Positions 40,874-49,984 of a stretch of DNA of 64,000 bases are shown piece by piece. The notes under the pieces are model-generated. The model had not been told where the DNA came from and ran no database searches. It saw nothing but the letters and a program-made list of their open reading frames with translations. Numbering within the stretch: position 1 is the stretch's first letter; the number at the start of each line of letters is the position of its first letter. The DNA is from Enterobacter sp. SA187 (GTDB taxonomy: Bacteria; Pseudomonadota; Gammaproteobacteria; Enterobacterales; Enterobacteriaceae). Where the stretch lies: positions 372,001 through 436,000 of the forward strand of contig NZ_CP019113.1 in assembly GCF_001888805.2 (NCBI RefSeq). The letters are read 5' to 3'. A program made the translations under genes and the position numbers.

Positions 40874-42766
40874 TTAGCCGTCAAGTTCGGCGAGATCGCC
40901 TTTTTCCTGCAACCAGTTACGGCGATCTTCGGAACGCTTTTTCGCCAGCAGCATATCCATCATCGCCGTCGTGCGCTGATCGTCTTCATCGCTGATGGTC
41001 AGCTGCACCAGACGGCGCGTGTTGGGATCAAGCGTGGTTTCGCGCAGCTGCATCGGGTTCATTTCGCCGAGGCCTTTAAAGCGCTGGACGTTCGGTTTTC
41101 CCTTCTTGCGCTTCAGCTGTTCCAGCACACCGGCTTTTTCCTCTTCGGTCAGCGCGTAGTACACCTCTTTACCGAGATCGATACGGTAGAGCGGCGGCAG
41201 CGCCACATAGACGTGTCCGTGCTTCACCAGCGTGCGGAAGTGCTTCACGAAAAGCGCGCACAGCAGCGTAGCGATGTGCAGGCCATCGGAATCCGCATCC
41301 GCGAGGATACAGATCTTGCCGTAGCGCAGCTGGGTTAAATCTTCGCTGTCCGGATCGATACCGATGGCCACCGAAATGTCGTGCACTTCCTGGGACGCCA
41401 GCACTTCATCGGAGGAGACTTCCCAGGTGTTAAGGATTTTACCCTTAAGCGGCATGATCGCCTGATATTCACGATCGCGCGCCTGTTTCGCCGAGCCGCC
41501 CGCCGAGTCCCCTTCCACGAGGAAGAGTTCGGTACGGTTCAGATCTTGCGCGGTACAGTCCGCCAGCTTGCCGGGCAGTGCGGGGCCGCTGGTCAGCTTT
41601 TTACGCACCACTTTCTTGGCGGCGCGCATACGGCGCTGGGCGCTGGAAATCGCCATTTCCGCCAGCATTTCGGCTGACTGGACGTTCTGGTTCAGCCAGA
41701 GCGTAAAGGCATCTTTTACCACGCCGGACACGAAGGCCGCGCACTGACGTGAAGAGAGGCGCTCTTTGGTCTGCCCGGCGAACTGCGGATCCTGCATCTT
41801 GACCGACAGGACGTAAGCGCAGCGATCCCAGATATCTTCCGCCGACAGCTTCACGCCGCGCGGCAGAATATTGCGGTATTCGCAGAATTCACGCATCGCG
41901 TCCAGCAGCCCCTGACGCAGACCGTTAACGTGCGTACCGCCTTGCATGGTAGGGATCAGGTTGACGTAGCTTTCCGTCAGCAGCTCACCGCCTTCCGGCA
42001 GCCACAGCAGCGCCCAGTCCACCGCTTCTACGTCACCGGCAAAGCTGCCGACAAAGGGTTTTTCCGGTAGCGTGGGCAGGCCGTTTACCGCCTCGCCCAG
42101 ATAGTCGTTCAGCCCGTCGGCATAACACCAGCGCTGTTCGCTGCCGTTCACTTCATCTTTAAAGGTGATTTCCACGCCAGGGCAGAGCACTGCCTTGGCT
42201 TTCAGCACGTGCGTCAGACGGGAGACAGAGAAACGCGGGCTGTCGAAGAAGCTTTCATCCGGCCAGAAATGGACGCTGGTACCGGTGTTGCGTTTCGCGC
42301 AGGTGCCGATCACGTCCAGCTCTTTAACCTTCTCGCCGTTTTCAAAAGCGATGTTGTAGATTTTGCCATCGCGACGCACGTTCACTTCCACGCGTCGGGA
42401 CAGGGCGTTAACGACGGAGATCCCCACGCCGTGCAGGCCGCCGGAGAACTGATAGTTTTTGTTGGAGAATTTACCGCCCGCGTGCAGACGGCAGAGGATC
42501 AACTCCACCGCCGGAACGCCCTCTTCCGGGTGAATATCCACCGGCATGCCGCGGCCATCATCGATAACTTCCAGCGACTGATCGGCATGCAGAATGACAT
42601 CCACGCGCTTCGCGTGACCTGCCAGCGCCTCATCCACGCTGTTATCAATAACTTCCTGGCCCAGATGGTTTGGGCGGGTGGTGTCGGTATACATCCCCGG
42701 ACGGCGGCGAACCGGCTCAAGCCCGGTCAGTACCTCAATGGCATCAGCGTTATAGGATTGCGTCAT
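40874..42766 (-). CDS. parE: DNA topoisomerase IV subunit B ParE
   Basis: This 630-residue ATPase subunit equals E. coli ParE. It has the GHKL ATP-binding domain (DNSVDEAL, DDGRGMPV, GGLHGVGISVVNALS), the transducer domain and the TOPRIM domain (EGDSAGGSAKQ, DADSDG). It pairs with ParC to decatenate chromosomes. In E. coli ygiN adjoins parE; here the sugar cluster and a glycosyltransferase lie between them. The following genes yqiA, cpdA, yqiB and nudF run upstream on the same strand. Confidence 0.98.
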   Translation of the reverse strand: MTQSYNADAIEVLTGLEPVRRRPGMYTDTTRPNHLGQEVIDNSVDEALAGHAKRVDVILHADQSLEVIDDGRGMPVDIHPEEGVPAVELILCRLHAGGKFSNKNYQFSGGLHGVGISVVNALSRRVEVNVRRDGKIYNIAFENGEKVKELDVIGTCAKRNTGTSVHFWPDESFFDSPRFSVSRLTHVLKAKAVLCPGVEITFKDEVNGSEQRWCYADGLNDYLGEAVNGLPTLPEKPFVGSFAGDVEAVDWALLWLPEGGELLTESYVNLIPTMQGGTHVNGLRQGLLDAMREFCEYRNILPRGVKLSAEDIWDRCAYVLSVKMQDPQFAGQTKERLSSRQCAAFVSGVVKDAFTLWLNQNVQSAEMLAEMAISSAQRRMRAAKKVVRKKLTSGPALPGKLADCTAQDLNRTELFLVEGDSAGGSAKQARDREYQAIMPLKGKILNTWEVSSDEVLASQEVHDISVAIGIDPDSEDLTQLRYGKICILADADSDGLHIATLLCALFVKHFRTLVKHGHVYVALPPLYRIDLGKEVYYALTEEEKAGVLEQLKRKKGKPNVQRFKGLGEMNPMQLRETTLDPNTRRLVQLTISDEDDQRTTAMMDMLLAKKRSEDRRNWLQEKGDLAELDG

Positions 42767-42807
42767 GGTTTGTTCGTAGATAGTGATCGCATCGTTTCCC
42801 GACAGAC

Positions 42808-43383
42808 TTAATGCAGTCCGAGGAAATCGATAATCTGTGTGAAATGATCGTCAAAGCCCACAAAGGCATGGTTTCCGCCTTCGATAACTGTCTGGCGGCA
42901 TGACGCGTAATACGCGACGGCCTGGCGGTAATCCAGAACTTCATCGCCCGTTTGCTGTAGCAGCCAGAGTAAATCCGACGCTTCCAGCGGGTCAATCTGC
43001 ATGACTTTTAGATCGTAAATATGGCGAGACTCTAGCACATATTGCTGACCGGTGTAGGGGTTCTCGTTCTGCCCCAGAAAATCCCGCAGTAATTCAAAGG
43101 GCCGCACCGCCGGGTTCACCACGACGGCAGGCAGCATAAAACATTGTGACAGCCAGGTGGCGTAATAGCCGCCTAAAGACGAGCCGACGATACCGAGCGG
43201 CTCGCCGCCGTGTCTGAGCACCAGCGATTCCAGCAGTTCAGCGGCCTCGCCAGGATAGGGCGGCAGTTGCGGCACCACCATATTGATGTGCGGATGATGC
43301 CCGGCAAGCCACTGTTGCATCTGGGTGGCCTTCGCCGAACGCGGCGAACTGTTAAAGCCATGCAAATAAAGAAGCGTAGACAT
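42808..43383 (-). CDS. yqiA: Esterase YqiA
   Basis: This 191-residue alpha/beta-hydrolase has the oxyanion motif LYLHGFNSS at the start, the nucleophile elbow GSSLGG (Ser near residue 76) and the catalytic His near the C-terminus (EGGNHAF). The E. coli enzyme hydrolyses acyl-CoA and p-nitrophenyl esters. The start at 43383 shares one base with the cpdA stop; the longer reading is a shadow of cpdA. Confidence 0.95.
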   Translation of the reverse strand: MSTLLYLHGFNSSPRSAKATQMQQWLAGHHPHINMVVPQLPPYPGEAAELLESLVLRHGGEPLGIVGSSLGGYYATWLSQCFMLPAVVVNPAVRPFELLRDFLGQNENPYTGQQYVLESRHIYDLKVMQIDPLEASDLLWLLQQTGDEVLDYRQAVAYYASCRQTVIEGGNHAFVGFDDHFTQIIDFLGLH

Positions 43384-44210
43384 CAGTAACCTTCTGAAGC
43401 GGTATCCGGACGAAACTGCGTGCTTTGCAGGCGGCACACTTCCGTATGCAGCGTGCCGTCGGCGCGCAGTTCCAGCCAGCGCCAGCCGGGAGCGGCGGTA
43501 TCCAGCGTAAAATTAGAACAGTGCGGTTTGAACTGCACGCAGGTTGACGGCGTGGCAAGCAGACGGCGACCGTTCCAGTCCAGATCCTGCTCCTGATGAA
43601 TATGGCCGCATAACAGATATTTCACCTTTGGGAAGCGCACCAGCACGTTGTCCAGCTCCTGCGCATTGCGCAGACTGTGCTGATCCAGCCAGCCGCAGCC
43701 CGCCGGCAGCGGATGATGGTGCAGCAACAGCAGCGTATGGCGATCCGGCGCATCCGCCAGCTTACGCTCCAGCCAGTCGAGCTGAAACTCGCTCAGTTCA
43801 CCGTGCGGCACGCCGAACACCTGGCTGTCGAGCAGCAGAATTTGCCAGTGTTCGCCGGCAAAAACGCGTTTTGATGGCGAAATACCGGCATCCTGAAGCG
43901 TGCTGTACATGGCGGGCTGGAAATCATGGTTTCCCGGCAGCCATACGCAGGGCGCATCAAAGCTTGCGATGCCGTCAGCAAAATGCTGATAGGCCGCAGC
44001 CGTGTGATCCTGTGACAGATCGCCCGTCGCGACAATAAGATCGCAGTCGCGCTGTTGCGCGCGGATGGCGTCCAGCACCGCCCGATAGCTCTCCCAGGTG
44101 TTCACGCCTAACAGCGTTTCATGCTTCTCAGCAAACAGGTGAGTATCGGTTATTTGTAAGATCCTGATGTTGGCCTCACCAGCCAGCCCCAGATTTAACA
44201 GGCTTTCCAA
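43383..44210 (-). CDS. cpdA: 3',5'-cyclic-AMP phosphodiesterase CpdA
   Basis: This 275-residue calcineurin-like enzyme equals E. coli CpdA. All metal-binding motifs are visible: DTHLF near residue 21, GDLSQD near 61, GNHD near 92, HHHP near 163 and GHIHQE near 201. It hydrolyses cAMP in the cytoplasm, tuning the CRP signal, of possible relevance to the CRP-controlled cluster in this window. Confidence 0.97.
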   Translation of the reverse strand: MESLLNLGLAGEANIRILQITDTHLFAEKHETLLGVNTWESYRAVLDAIRAQQRDCDLIVATGDLSQDHTAAAYQHFADGIASFDAPCVWLPGNHDFQPAMYSTLQDAGISPSKRVFAGEHWQILLLDSQVFGVPHGELSEFQLDWLERKLADAPDRHTLLLLHHHPLPAGCGWLDQHSLRNAQELDNVLVRFPKVKYLLCGHIHQEQDLDWNGRRLLATPSTCVQFKPHCSNFTLDTAAPGWRWLELRADGTLHTEVCRLQSTQFRPDTASEGY

Positions 44211-44234
44211 ATGGTGTCCTTAGGTTTCACGACG

Positions 44235-44657
44235 CTAACAAACCGGAATCGCCATTGCTCCATGTGCTAAACAGTATCGCAGCCAGTCGGCTAAAAACTG
44301 ATTAATTTGATGCTTTTCGTCGCGTTGGTGCAACTTTTTGTTTGGGTAATCATAACGTGCCTTGAAGCGAAAAATCTGCTGGCTTGAACACACTTCAGCG
44401 ACCATCGCATCATGATACAGACGTACCGTCAGCGACGGCAGGCTCCAGTAGCTTATCGCCGGAACCGTCTGTTCGATTTCCACCAGCGTAGTGTAGCGGG
44501 TGGACTCGGTAATGGTTAACCGGTATTGCGCATTTGCCACCTGATAGCTCACTGTTTCGCCGGGTGCGTCGGTACGGGGCAACAGGCGTCGCAACTGCGC
44601 GAAGTTGGTTTCGCACAGGCGCATCATCTCAGGGAAGTCAGGTGTGTAACGCTTCAT
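44235..44657 (-). CDS. yqiB: DUF1249 family protein YqiB
   Basis: This 140-residue protein equals E. coli YqiB and is nearly identical in its C-terminal half (FRFKARYDYPNKKLHQRDEK). No enzyme motif is recognised and no function is established. The start MKRYTPDF overlaps the nudF stop in ATGA. Confidence 0.94.
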   Translation of the reverse strand: MKRYTPDFPEMMRLCETNFAQLRRLLPRTDAPGETVSYQVANAQYRLTITESTRYTTLVEIEQTVPAISYWSLPSLTVRLYHDAMVAEVCSSQQIFRFKARYDYPNKKLHQRDEKHQINQFLADWLRYCLAHGAMAIPVC

Positions 44658-45286
44658 TTTATCCACTCTTTTCTCAATGCTTCATAATGCAGCTGCAGCC
44701 ATTGCAGGGCGATGACAGACGCTGCGTTGTCGATTTTCCCCTCTTCTACCCACTGGTAAGCCTGTTCCCGGCTCACCACATGAACACGAATATCTTCGTT
44801 TTCGTCCACCAGACCATGTATACCTTTGGCCTCTGTGGCATCCACTTCACCAACCAACAGCGATAACCGCTCGCTGGTGCCCCCCGGACTTGCCAGGTAG
44901 CTCATAAATTTCTTCACGCGGCCAACCTCAAGGCCCGCCTCTTCTACCGCTTCACGGCGCGCGACGTCCTCAACGGTTTCACCCTCTTCGATAATGCCCG
45001 CCACCAGTTCCAGCAGCCAGGGCGTCTCGCTGGTGTCATAAGCGGCGATACGGATTTGCTCGATCAGTACGATTTCATCGCGCACAGGGTCATAGGGTAG
45101 CAACACTGCCGCGTGACCGCGCTCAAAAATTTCACGCCGTACTTCGTTGCTCATTTCCCCGTTGAAAAGGCGATGACGAAAGCGGTACAAATCGAGCGAA
45201 AAAAAACCACTGTACAGTTTTTCCCGTGCAATAATTTCTACATCATTTTTGGTGAAAGTCGTGGCAACCGGCTTGTCTTTATTCAT
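44654..45286 (-). CDS. nudF: ADP-ribose diphosphatase NudF
   Basis: This 210-residue Nudix hydrolase contains the complete Nudix box (GIIEEGE, then REAVEEAGL after seven residues). It cleaves ADP-ribose to AMP and ribose 5-phosphate and is a homodimer in E. coli. It is the first gene of the nudF-yqiB-cpdA-yqiA-parE transcription unit and is divergent from tolC. Confidence 0.96.
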   Translation of the reverse strand: MNKDKPVATTFTKNDVEIIAREKLYSGFFSLDLYRFRHRLFNGEMSNEVRREIFERGHAAVLLPYDPVRDEIVLIEQIRIAAYDTSETPWLLELVAGIIEEGETVEDVARREAVEEAGLEVGRVKKFMSYLASPGGTSERLSLLVGEVDATEAKGIHGLVDENEDIRVHVVSREQAYQWVEEGKIDNAASVIALQWLQLHYEALRKEWIK

Positions 45287-45386
45287 GATTCATCCCGCCC
45301 CTAAATAATGATGAAATTGTGGATTTCAAGGCACCAGCACTGCCGTTTACTGTACCTTGTGGTAGATTGGTGCAAATTAACGCCAG

Positions 45387-45405
45387 ATGGCACGTAACGC
45401 CAACC
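45387..45405. promoter_or_regulatory. Mar/Sox/Rob box of tolC
   Basis: ATGGCACGTAACGCCAACC fits the marbox pattern AYnGCACnnWnnRYYAAAY with one mismatch, 86 bases before tolC. It is nearly identical to the recalled E. coli tolC marbox, so activation by MarA, SoxS and Rob is expected. Confidence 0.75.
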
Positions 45406-45491
45406 TTTTGTCATGCTAGTCTCTGCTAGAATCGGCAATTATTTTTACTCTTTGATCAGCGCTATATCATGCTTCACAACAAGGAATGCAA

Positions 45492-46967
45492 ATGAAGAAA
45501 TTGCTCCCCATCCTAATCGGCCTGAGCCTTGCAGGTTTCAGCGCCATGAGCCAGGCAGAAAACCTGTTGCAGGTTTATAAGCAGGCGCGTTTAAGCAACC
45601 CGGAACTGCGCAGGTCTGCAGCAGACCGTGATGCCGCATTCGAGAAAATCAACGAAGCACGCAGCCCGTTACTGCCACAGCTGGGTTTGGGTGCGGATTA
45701 CACCTACAGCAATGGCTTCCGCGACAGCAATGGTGTGAACTCCAATGCCACCAGCGCCTCTTTGCAACTTACACAAACCCTGTTTGACATGTCAAAGTGG
45801 CGCGCGCTGACGCTGCAGGAAAAAGCCGCTGGTATCCAGGATGTGACCTTCCAGACTGACCAGCAGACGTTGATTCTCAATACCGCCACCGCTTACTTCA
45901 ACGTGTTGAGCGCCATTGATTCGCTCTCTTACACCGAAGCACAGAAACAGGCGATCTATCGCCAGCTCGATCAGACAACGCAGCGTTTTAACGTTGGCCT
46001 GGTTGCCATTACCGACGTGCAGAACGCCCGTTCACAGTACGACACCGTGCTGGCGAATGAAGTCACCGCGCGCAACAATCTGGATAACGCCGTTGAGCAG
46101 CTGCGCCAGGTCACCGGTAACTACTATCCGGAACTGGCTTCCCTGAACGTCGATAACTTCAAAACTGACAAGCCGCAGCCGGTCAATGCCCTGCTGAAAG
46201 AAGCAGAAAACCGCAACCTGTCGCTGTTGCAGGCGCGTCTGAATCAGGACCTGGCGCGTGAGCAGATCCGCCAGGCGCAGGACGGCCATTTGCCGACCCT
46301 GGATCTCACCGCCTCTACCGGCGTGTCTGATACCTCGTACAGCGGTTCTAAAACCAACAATGCGCAGTTTGATGACAGCAACGTTGGTCAGAACAAAGTC
46401 GGCCTGAACTTCTCTCTGCCGATTTTCCAGGGCGGAATGGTTAACTCACAGGTGAAGCAGGCGCAGTACAACTTCGTTGGCGCCAGCGAGCAGCTCGAAA
46501 CCGCGCACCGCAGCGTGGTACAGAACGTTCGTTCCTCCTTTAACAACGTTAACGCGTCCATCAGCAGCATCAAGGCTTATGAGCAGGCCGTGGTTTCTGC
46601 GCAAAGTTCTCTGGATGCGAGCGAAGCGGGTTACTCCGTGGGTACGCGTACCATCGTCGATGTGCTGGACGCCACCACGGCGCTGTATAACGCCAAGCAG
46701 CAGCTTTCCAGCGCGCGTTATAACTATCTGATCAACCAGCTGAATATTAAATCCGCCCTCGGTACGCTGAACGAGCAGGATCTGCTGGCGCTGAACAGCA
46801 CGCTGGGTAAACCGACCTCAACCACGCCTGAAGCCGTGGCGCCGGAAAATCCACAGCAGGATGCGCGCGTGCAGAACATCGCCGCCGACGCACAGTCCGC
46901 GACCACCGCTGACGCCCCTGTGGCAACCAATAGTTCACGTAGCGGCGCTAATCCGTTTAGCCGTTAA
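45492..46967 (+). CDS. tolC: Outer membrane efflux channel TolC
   Basis: This 491-residue protein has a 22-residue signal peptide (cleavage SQA|ENL) and the two repeated TolC barrel/tunnel segments (about residues 35-215 and 240-430), with the characteristic NPELR, LLPQLGL, VLDATT and YSVGTRTIVDVL motifs. It exports drugs, bile salts, enterobactin and toxins with AcrAB and other pumps. The C-terminal tail (after about residue 450) is low-complexity and diverges from E. coli, as is usual. AAGGA is 6 bases before the ATG at 45492. Confidence 0.98.
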   Translation: MKKLLPILIGLSLAGFSAMSQAENLLQVYKQARLSNPELRRSAADRDAAFEKINEARSPLLPQLGLGADYTYSNGFRDSNGVNSNATSASLQLTQTLFDMSKWRALTLQEKAAGIQDVTFQTDQQTLILNTATAYFNVLSAIDSLSYTEAQKQAIYRQLDQTTQRFNVGLVAITDVQNARSQYDTVLANEVTARNNLDNAVEQLRQVTGNYYPELASLNVDNFKTDKPQPVNALLKEAENRNLSLLQARLNQDLAREQIRQAQDGHLPTLDLTASTGVSDTSYSGSKTNNAQFDDSNVGQNKVGLNFSLPIFQGGMVNSQVKQAQYNFVGASEQLETAHRSVVQNVRSSFNNVNASISSIKAYEQAVVSAQSSLDASEAGYSVGTRTIVDVLDATTALYNAKQQLSSARYNYLINQLNIKSALGTLNEQDLLALNSTLGKPTSTTPEAVAPENPQQDARVQNIAADAQSATTADAPVATNSSRSGANPFSR

Positions 46968-47126
46968 TCTGTTCAATGGGGGCGTCAGCCCCCATTTCAA
47001 CGTAAGACAACGTAAAGATCCCTCTTCACCACCCGTTCCGGCCCGATCGCGCTTCATTTTCGACCACTCATCCTCTATCCTGAGCATTATTCACCTTGCT
47101 GTAACTCTGGGTTCTGGAAGACATCT

Positions 47127-47795
47127 ATGAAACGGACAAAAACGATTAATCATGCGACGTTCCGCAAAAGCTGGAGCGCACGCCACCTGACGCCGGTCGC
47201 CTTTGCCGTCACTGCCGTGTTTATGCTGGCAGGCTGCGAGCAAAGCGACGAAACGGTATCCATGTATCAAAATGCGGACGACTGCACCAGCGCCAACCCG
47301 GGCAAAAGTGCGGAATGTACCACTGCCTTTAATAACGCGAAAAAAGAAGCCGAACGTACCGCGCCGAAATACGCCACGCGTGAAGACTGTGTGGCTGAAT
47401 TTGGCGAAGGCCAGTGCCAGCAGGCCCCTGCTCAGGCAGGTATGGCCCCGGAAAACCAGGCGCAAACCCAGCAAAGCGGCAGCTTCTGGATGCCGCTGAT
47501 GGCGGGTTATATGATGGGTCGTCTGATGGGCGGCGGCGCAGGCTTCGCGCAGCAGCCGCTGTTTACCTCACGCAACCCGGCCAGCCCGGCTTATGGCCAG
47601 TACACCGATGCCTCCGGTAAAGGCTACGGCGCCGCACAGCCAGGCCGTACCGCTACCGTGCCGAAAACCGCGCTGGCCCCTAAACCGGCCACCACAACCA
47701 CCGTGACCCGCGGCGGGTTCGGCGAATCAGTCGCTAAACAATCCACCATGCAGCGCAGCGCTGCCGGTACCTCTTCACGCTCAATGGGCGGCTGA
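47127..47795 (+). CDS. ygiB: DUF1190 lipoprotein YgiB
   Basis: This 222-residue protein has a lipobox LAGC (Cys37) after a basic, hydrophobic signal, so it is probably a lipoprotein, and a long Ala/Gln/Gly-rich region with YMMGRLMGGGAG. It is close to E. coli YgiB (223), which forms a pair with ygiC downstream of tolC. No activity is established. Confidence 0.93.
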   Translation: MKRTKTINHATFRKSWSARHLTPVAFAVTAVFMLAGCEQSDETVSMYQNADDCTSANPGKSAECTTAFNNAKKEAERTAPKYATREDCVAEFGEGQCQQAPAQAGMAPENQAQTQQSGSFWMPLMAGYMMGRLMGGGAGFAQQPLFTSRNPASPAYGQYTDASGKGYGAAQPGRTATVPKTALAPKPATTTTVTRGGFGESVAKQSTMQRSAAGTSSRSMGG

Positions 47796-47800
47796 TAGGC

Positions 47801-48961
47801 ATGGAAAGAATCAGTATTGTTGAGCGCCCGGACTGGCGCGAAAAGGCCACCGAGTACGGCTTTAACTTCCACACCATGTACGGCGAGCCGTACTGGTGTG
47901 AGGACGCCTACTACAAGCTCACCCTCGCACAGGTTGAGAAGCTGGAAGACGTCACGGCGGAACTGCACCAGATGTGCCTGAAGGTGGTGGAAAAGGTGAT
48001 TGCCAGCGATGCGCTGATGACCAAATTCCGCATTCCTAAACACACCTGGGGCTTTGTGCGCCAGTCCTGGCAGACGCAGCAACCCTCGCTTTACTCCCGC
48101 CTCGATCTGGCGTGGGACGGCGTGGGCGATCCTAAACTGCTGGAGAACAACGCCGATACGCCGACCTCGCTGTATGAAGCGGCATTTTTCCAGTGGCTGT
48201 GGATGGAAGATCAGCTGAATGCCGGCAATCTGCCCGCTGGCAGCGATCAGTTCAACAGCCTGCAGGAAAAGCTGATCGAGCGCTTCGGCGAGCTGCGCGA
48301 CCAGTATGGTTTTAACCTGCTGCACATGGCCTGCTGCCGGGATACCGTGGAAGATCGCGGCACCGTGCAATATCTGCAGGACTGCGCCGCCGAAGCCGGT
48401 ATCGCCACCGAATTCCTCTATATGGAAGACATTGGCCTCGGTGAAAAGGGCCAGTTCAGCGATTTGCAGGATCAGGTGATCAGCAATCTGTTCAAGCTTT
48501 ATCCCTGGGAATACATGCTGCGCGAAATGTTCTCCACCAAGCTGGAAGACGCTGGCGTCCGCTGGCTGGAGCCGGCGTGGAAAAGTATTATTTCCAATAA
48601 AGCGCTGTTACCGATGCTGTGGGAGATGTTCCCGGATCATCCAAATCTGCTGCCCGCCTGGTTTGCCGAAGATGAGCATCCGACGCCTGAAAAGTACGTG
48701 GTGAAGCCAATTTTCTCCCGCGAAGGCGCAAACGTGTCGATCATTGAAAACGGTCAAACCATTGAGCAGGCGGAAGGCCCGTACGGCGAAGAAGGCATGA
48801 TTGTGCAGGAGTTCTGCCCGCTGCCGAAATTCGGCGACAGCTATGTGCTGATTGGCAGCTGGCTTATCAACGATCAACCTGCGGGGATCGGCATTCGCGA
48901 AGATCGGGCGTTGATCACTCAGGATCTGTCGCGCTTCTATCCGCATATTTTTGTGGAATAA
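47801..48961 (+). CDS. ygiC: ATP-grasp glutathionylspermidine synthase-like protein YgiC
   Basis: This 386-residue ATP-grasp protein matches E. coli YgiC. ATP-binding motifs include KPIFSREGANVS near residue 302 and EDRALITQDLSRF near the C-terminus, with Lys and Glu ligands in place. It resembles the synthetase half of glutathionylspermidine synthase but YgiC was not active with glutathione and spermidine in published tests I recall. It starts 5 bases after ygiB. Confidence 0.94.
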   Translation: MERISIVERPDWREKATEYGFNFHTMYGEPYWCEDAYYKLTLAQVEKLEDVTAELHQMCLKVVEKVIASDALMTKFRIPKHTWGFVRQSWQTQQPSLYSRLDLAWDGVGDPKLLENNADTPTSLYEAAFFQWLWMEDQLNAGNLPAGSDQFNSLQEKLIERFGELRDQYGFNLLHMACCRDTVEDRGTVQYLQDCAAEAGIATEFLYMEDIGLGEKGQFSDLQDQVISNLFKLYPWEYMLREMFSTKLEDAGVRWLEPAWKSIISNKALLPMLWEMFPDHPNLLPAWFAEDEHPTPEKYVVKPIFSREGANVSIIENGQTIEQAEGPYGEEGMIVQEFCPLPKFGDSYVLIGSWLINDQPAGIGIREDRALITQDLSRFYPHIFVE

Positions 48962-48963
48962 TC

Positions 48964-48998
48964 AAAACCCGGTGGCGTTCTGCTTACCGGGTTTTTTG
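48964..48998. terminator. Bidirectional terminator between ygiC and ygiD
   Basis: AAAACCCGGT and ACCGGGTTTT form a 10-bp stem followed by more T residues, between converging genes. Confidence 0.88.
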
Positions 48999-48999
48999 T

Positions 49000-49788
49000 T
49001 TACCCTATCTGTACCGACAGCATACTGATCGAGCCCATTTCCAGACCTTCCACCGGAATAGTGACCGGCTCCTGGCCGTCCCACGCGCCCAGCACGTAGA
49101 GCAGCGGCAGGAAGTGATCCGGCGTCGGGTTCGACAGCGAACCGCCTTCATGATCAAGATAATTCACCAGCGGATGCTGCTCCGTCGGCCCTTTCCAGGT
49201 CAGATTATCCTTCACATAATCGTTAAATGAGACGGCCCACGGGTAAGGCGTGTTTTCGCCGTGCCAGCGCGCCGTGCGCAGGTTATGCACCACGTTGCCG
49301 CTGGCCACCAGCATGATGCCCTGATCGCGCAGCGTGGCGAGCTTGCGCCCCAGTTCGTAATGCCAGGCCGCCGGTTTGGTGCTGTCGAGGCTGAGCTGCA
49401 CCATCGGGATATCCGCCTGCGGGTACATCTTGATCAGCACGCCCCAGGATCCATGGTCAAAACCCCAGGCTTCCTGATCCAGCGTCACCGGGATCGGCGC
49501 TAACAGATCCACCAGTTGCTGCGCCAGCGCAGGTGAGCCGGGGGCCGGATAATGGGTGTCATACAGCGCCTGCGGAAAACCGCCAAAATCATGAATGGTC
49601 TTTGGCTCCGCCATAGCCGTCACGCCGGTGCCGCGGGTAAACCAGTGTGCAGAGATCACCACGATGGCTTTCGGACGCGGCAGCGTCTCGCCAAGATGCT
49701 GCCAGGTACGGGTGTAAATGTTATCTTCAAGAACATTCATTGGACTGCCGTGACCTAAAAATAGTGCTGGCATACGCGGTGCTGACAT
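49000..49788 (-). CDS. ygiD: 4,5-DOPA extradiol dioxygenase-like protein YgiD
   Basis: This 262-residue LigB/DODA-family enzyme carries the metal-binding histidines (FLGHGSPMN, ISAHWFTRG, GNVVHNLR). The E. coli enzyme converts L-DOPA to betalamic acid-type products and needs zinc or iron. The ATG at 49788 has AAGGA 7 bases upstream; an ATG at 49794 overlaps that ribosome site. It diverges from zupT. Confidence 0.95.
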   Translation of the reverse strand: MSAPRMPALFLGHGSPMNVLEDNIYTRTWQHLGETLPRPKAIVVISAHWFTRGTGVTAMAEPKTIHDFGGFPQALYDTHYPAPGSPALAQQLVDLLAPIPVTLDQEAWGFDHGSWGVLIKMYPQADIPMVQLSLDSTKPAAWHYELGRKLATLRDQGIMLVASGNVVHNLRTARWHGENTPYPWAVSFNDYVKDNLTWKGPTEQHPLVNYLDHEGGSLSNPTPDHFLPLLYVLGAWDGQEPVTIPVEGLEMGSISMLSVQIG

Positions 49789-49956
49789 GGTCATATCCTT
49801 ACAAAGGCGGAAAATAATATGCCTTTACCTTACGCTGTTTCCGAAGCGGATAAACGCAGATAACCATGATGAAGATCATCAGGAATTTTGAATGTAAGAA
49901 ATGCGTAAAGGACGAATGACCCGCTCGCGTTGGCGGTAAATCCTCATTAACATAAA

Positions 49957-49971
49957 TGAGAATTATTATCA
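49957..49971. promoter_or_regulatory. Strong Fur box upstream of zupT
   Basis: TGAGAAT-T-ATTATCA matches TGATAAT-N-ATTATCA at 14 of 15 bases, 13 bases before the zupT ATG, overlapping the region where RNA polymerase would leave the promoter. Fur repression of zupT is not standard in E. coli to my knowledge, so the site is notable. Confidence 0.75.
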
Positions 49972-49984
49972 CAAGGAGTTGTTA

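Noticed and set aside
45486..45491. Alternative ATG for tolC at 45486
   Set aside because: It overlaps the ribosome site AAGGA and adds two residues before the conserved signal peptide.
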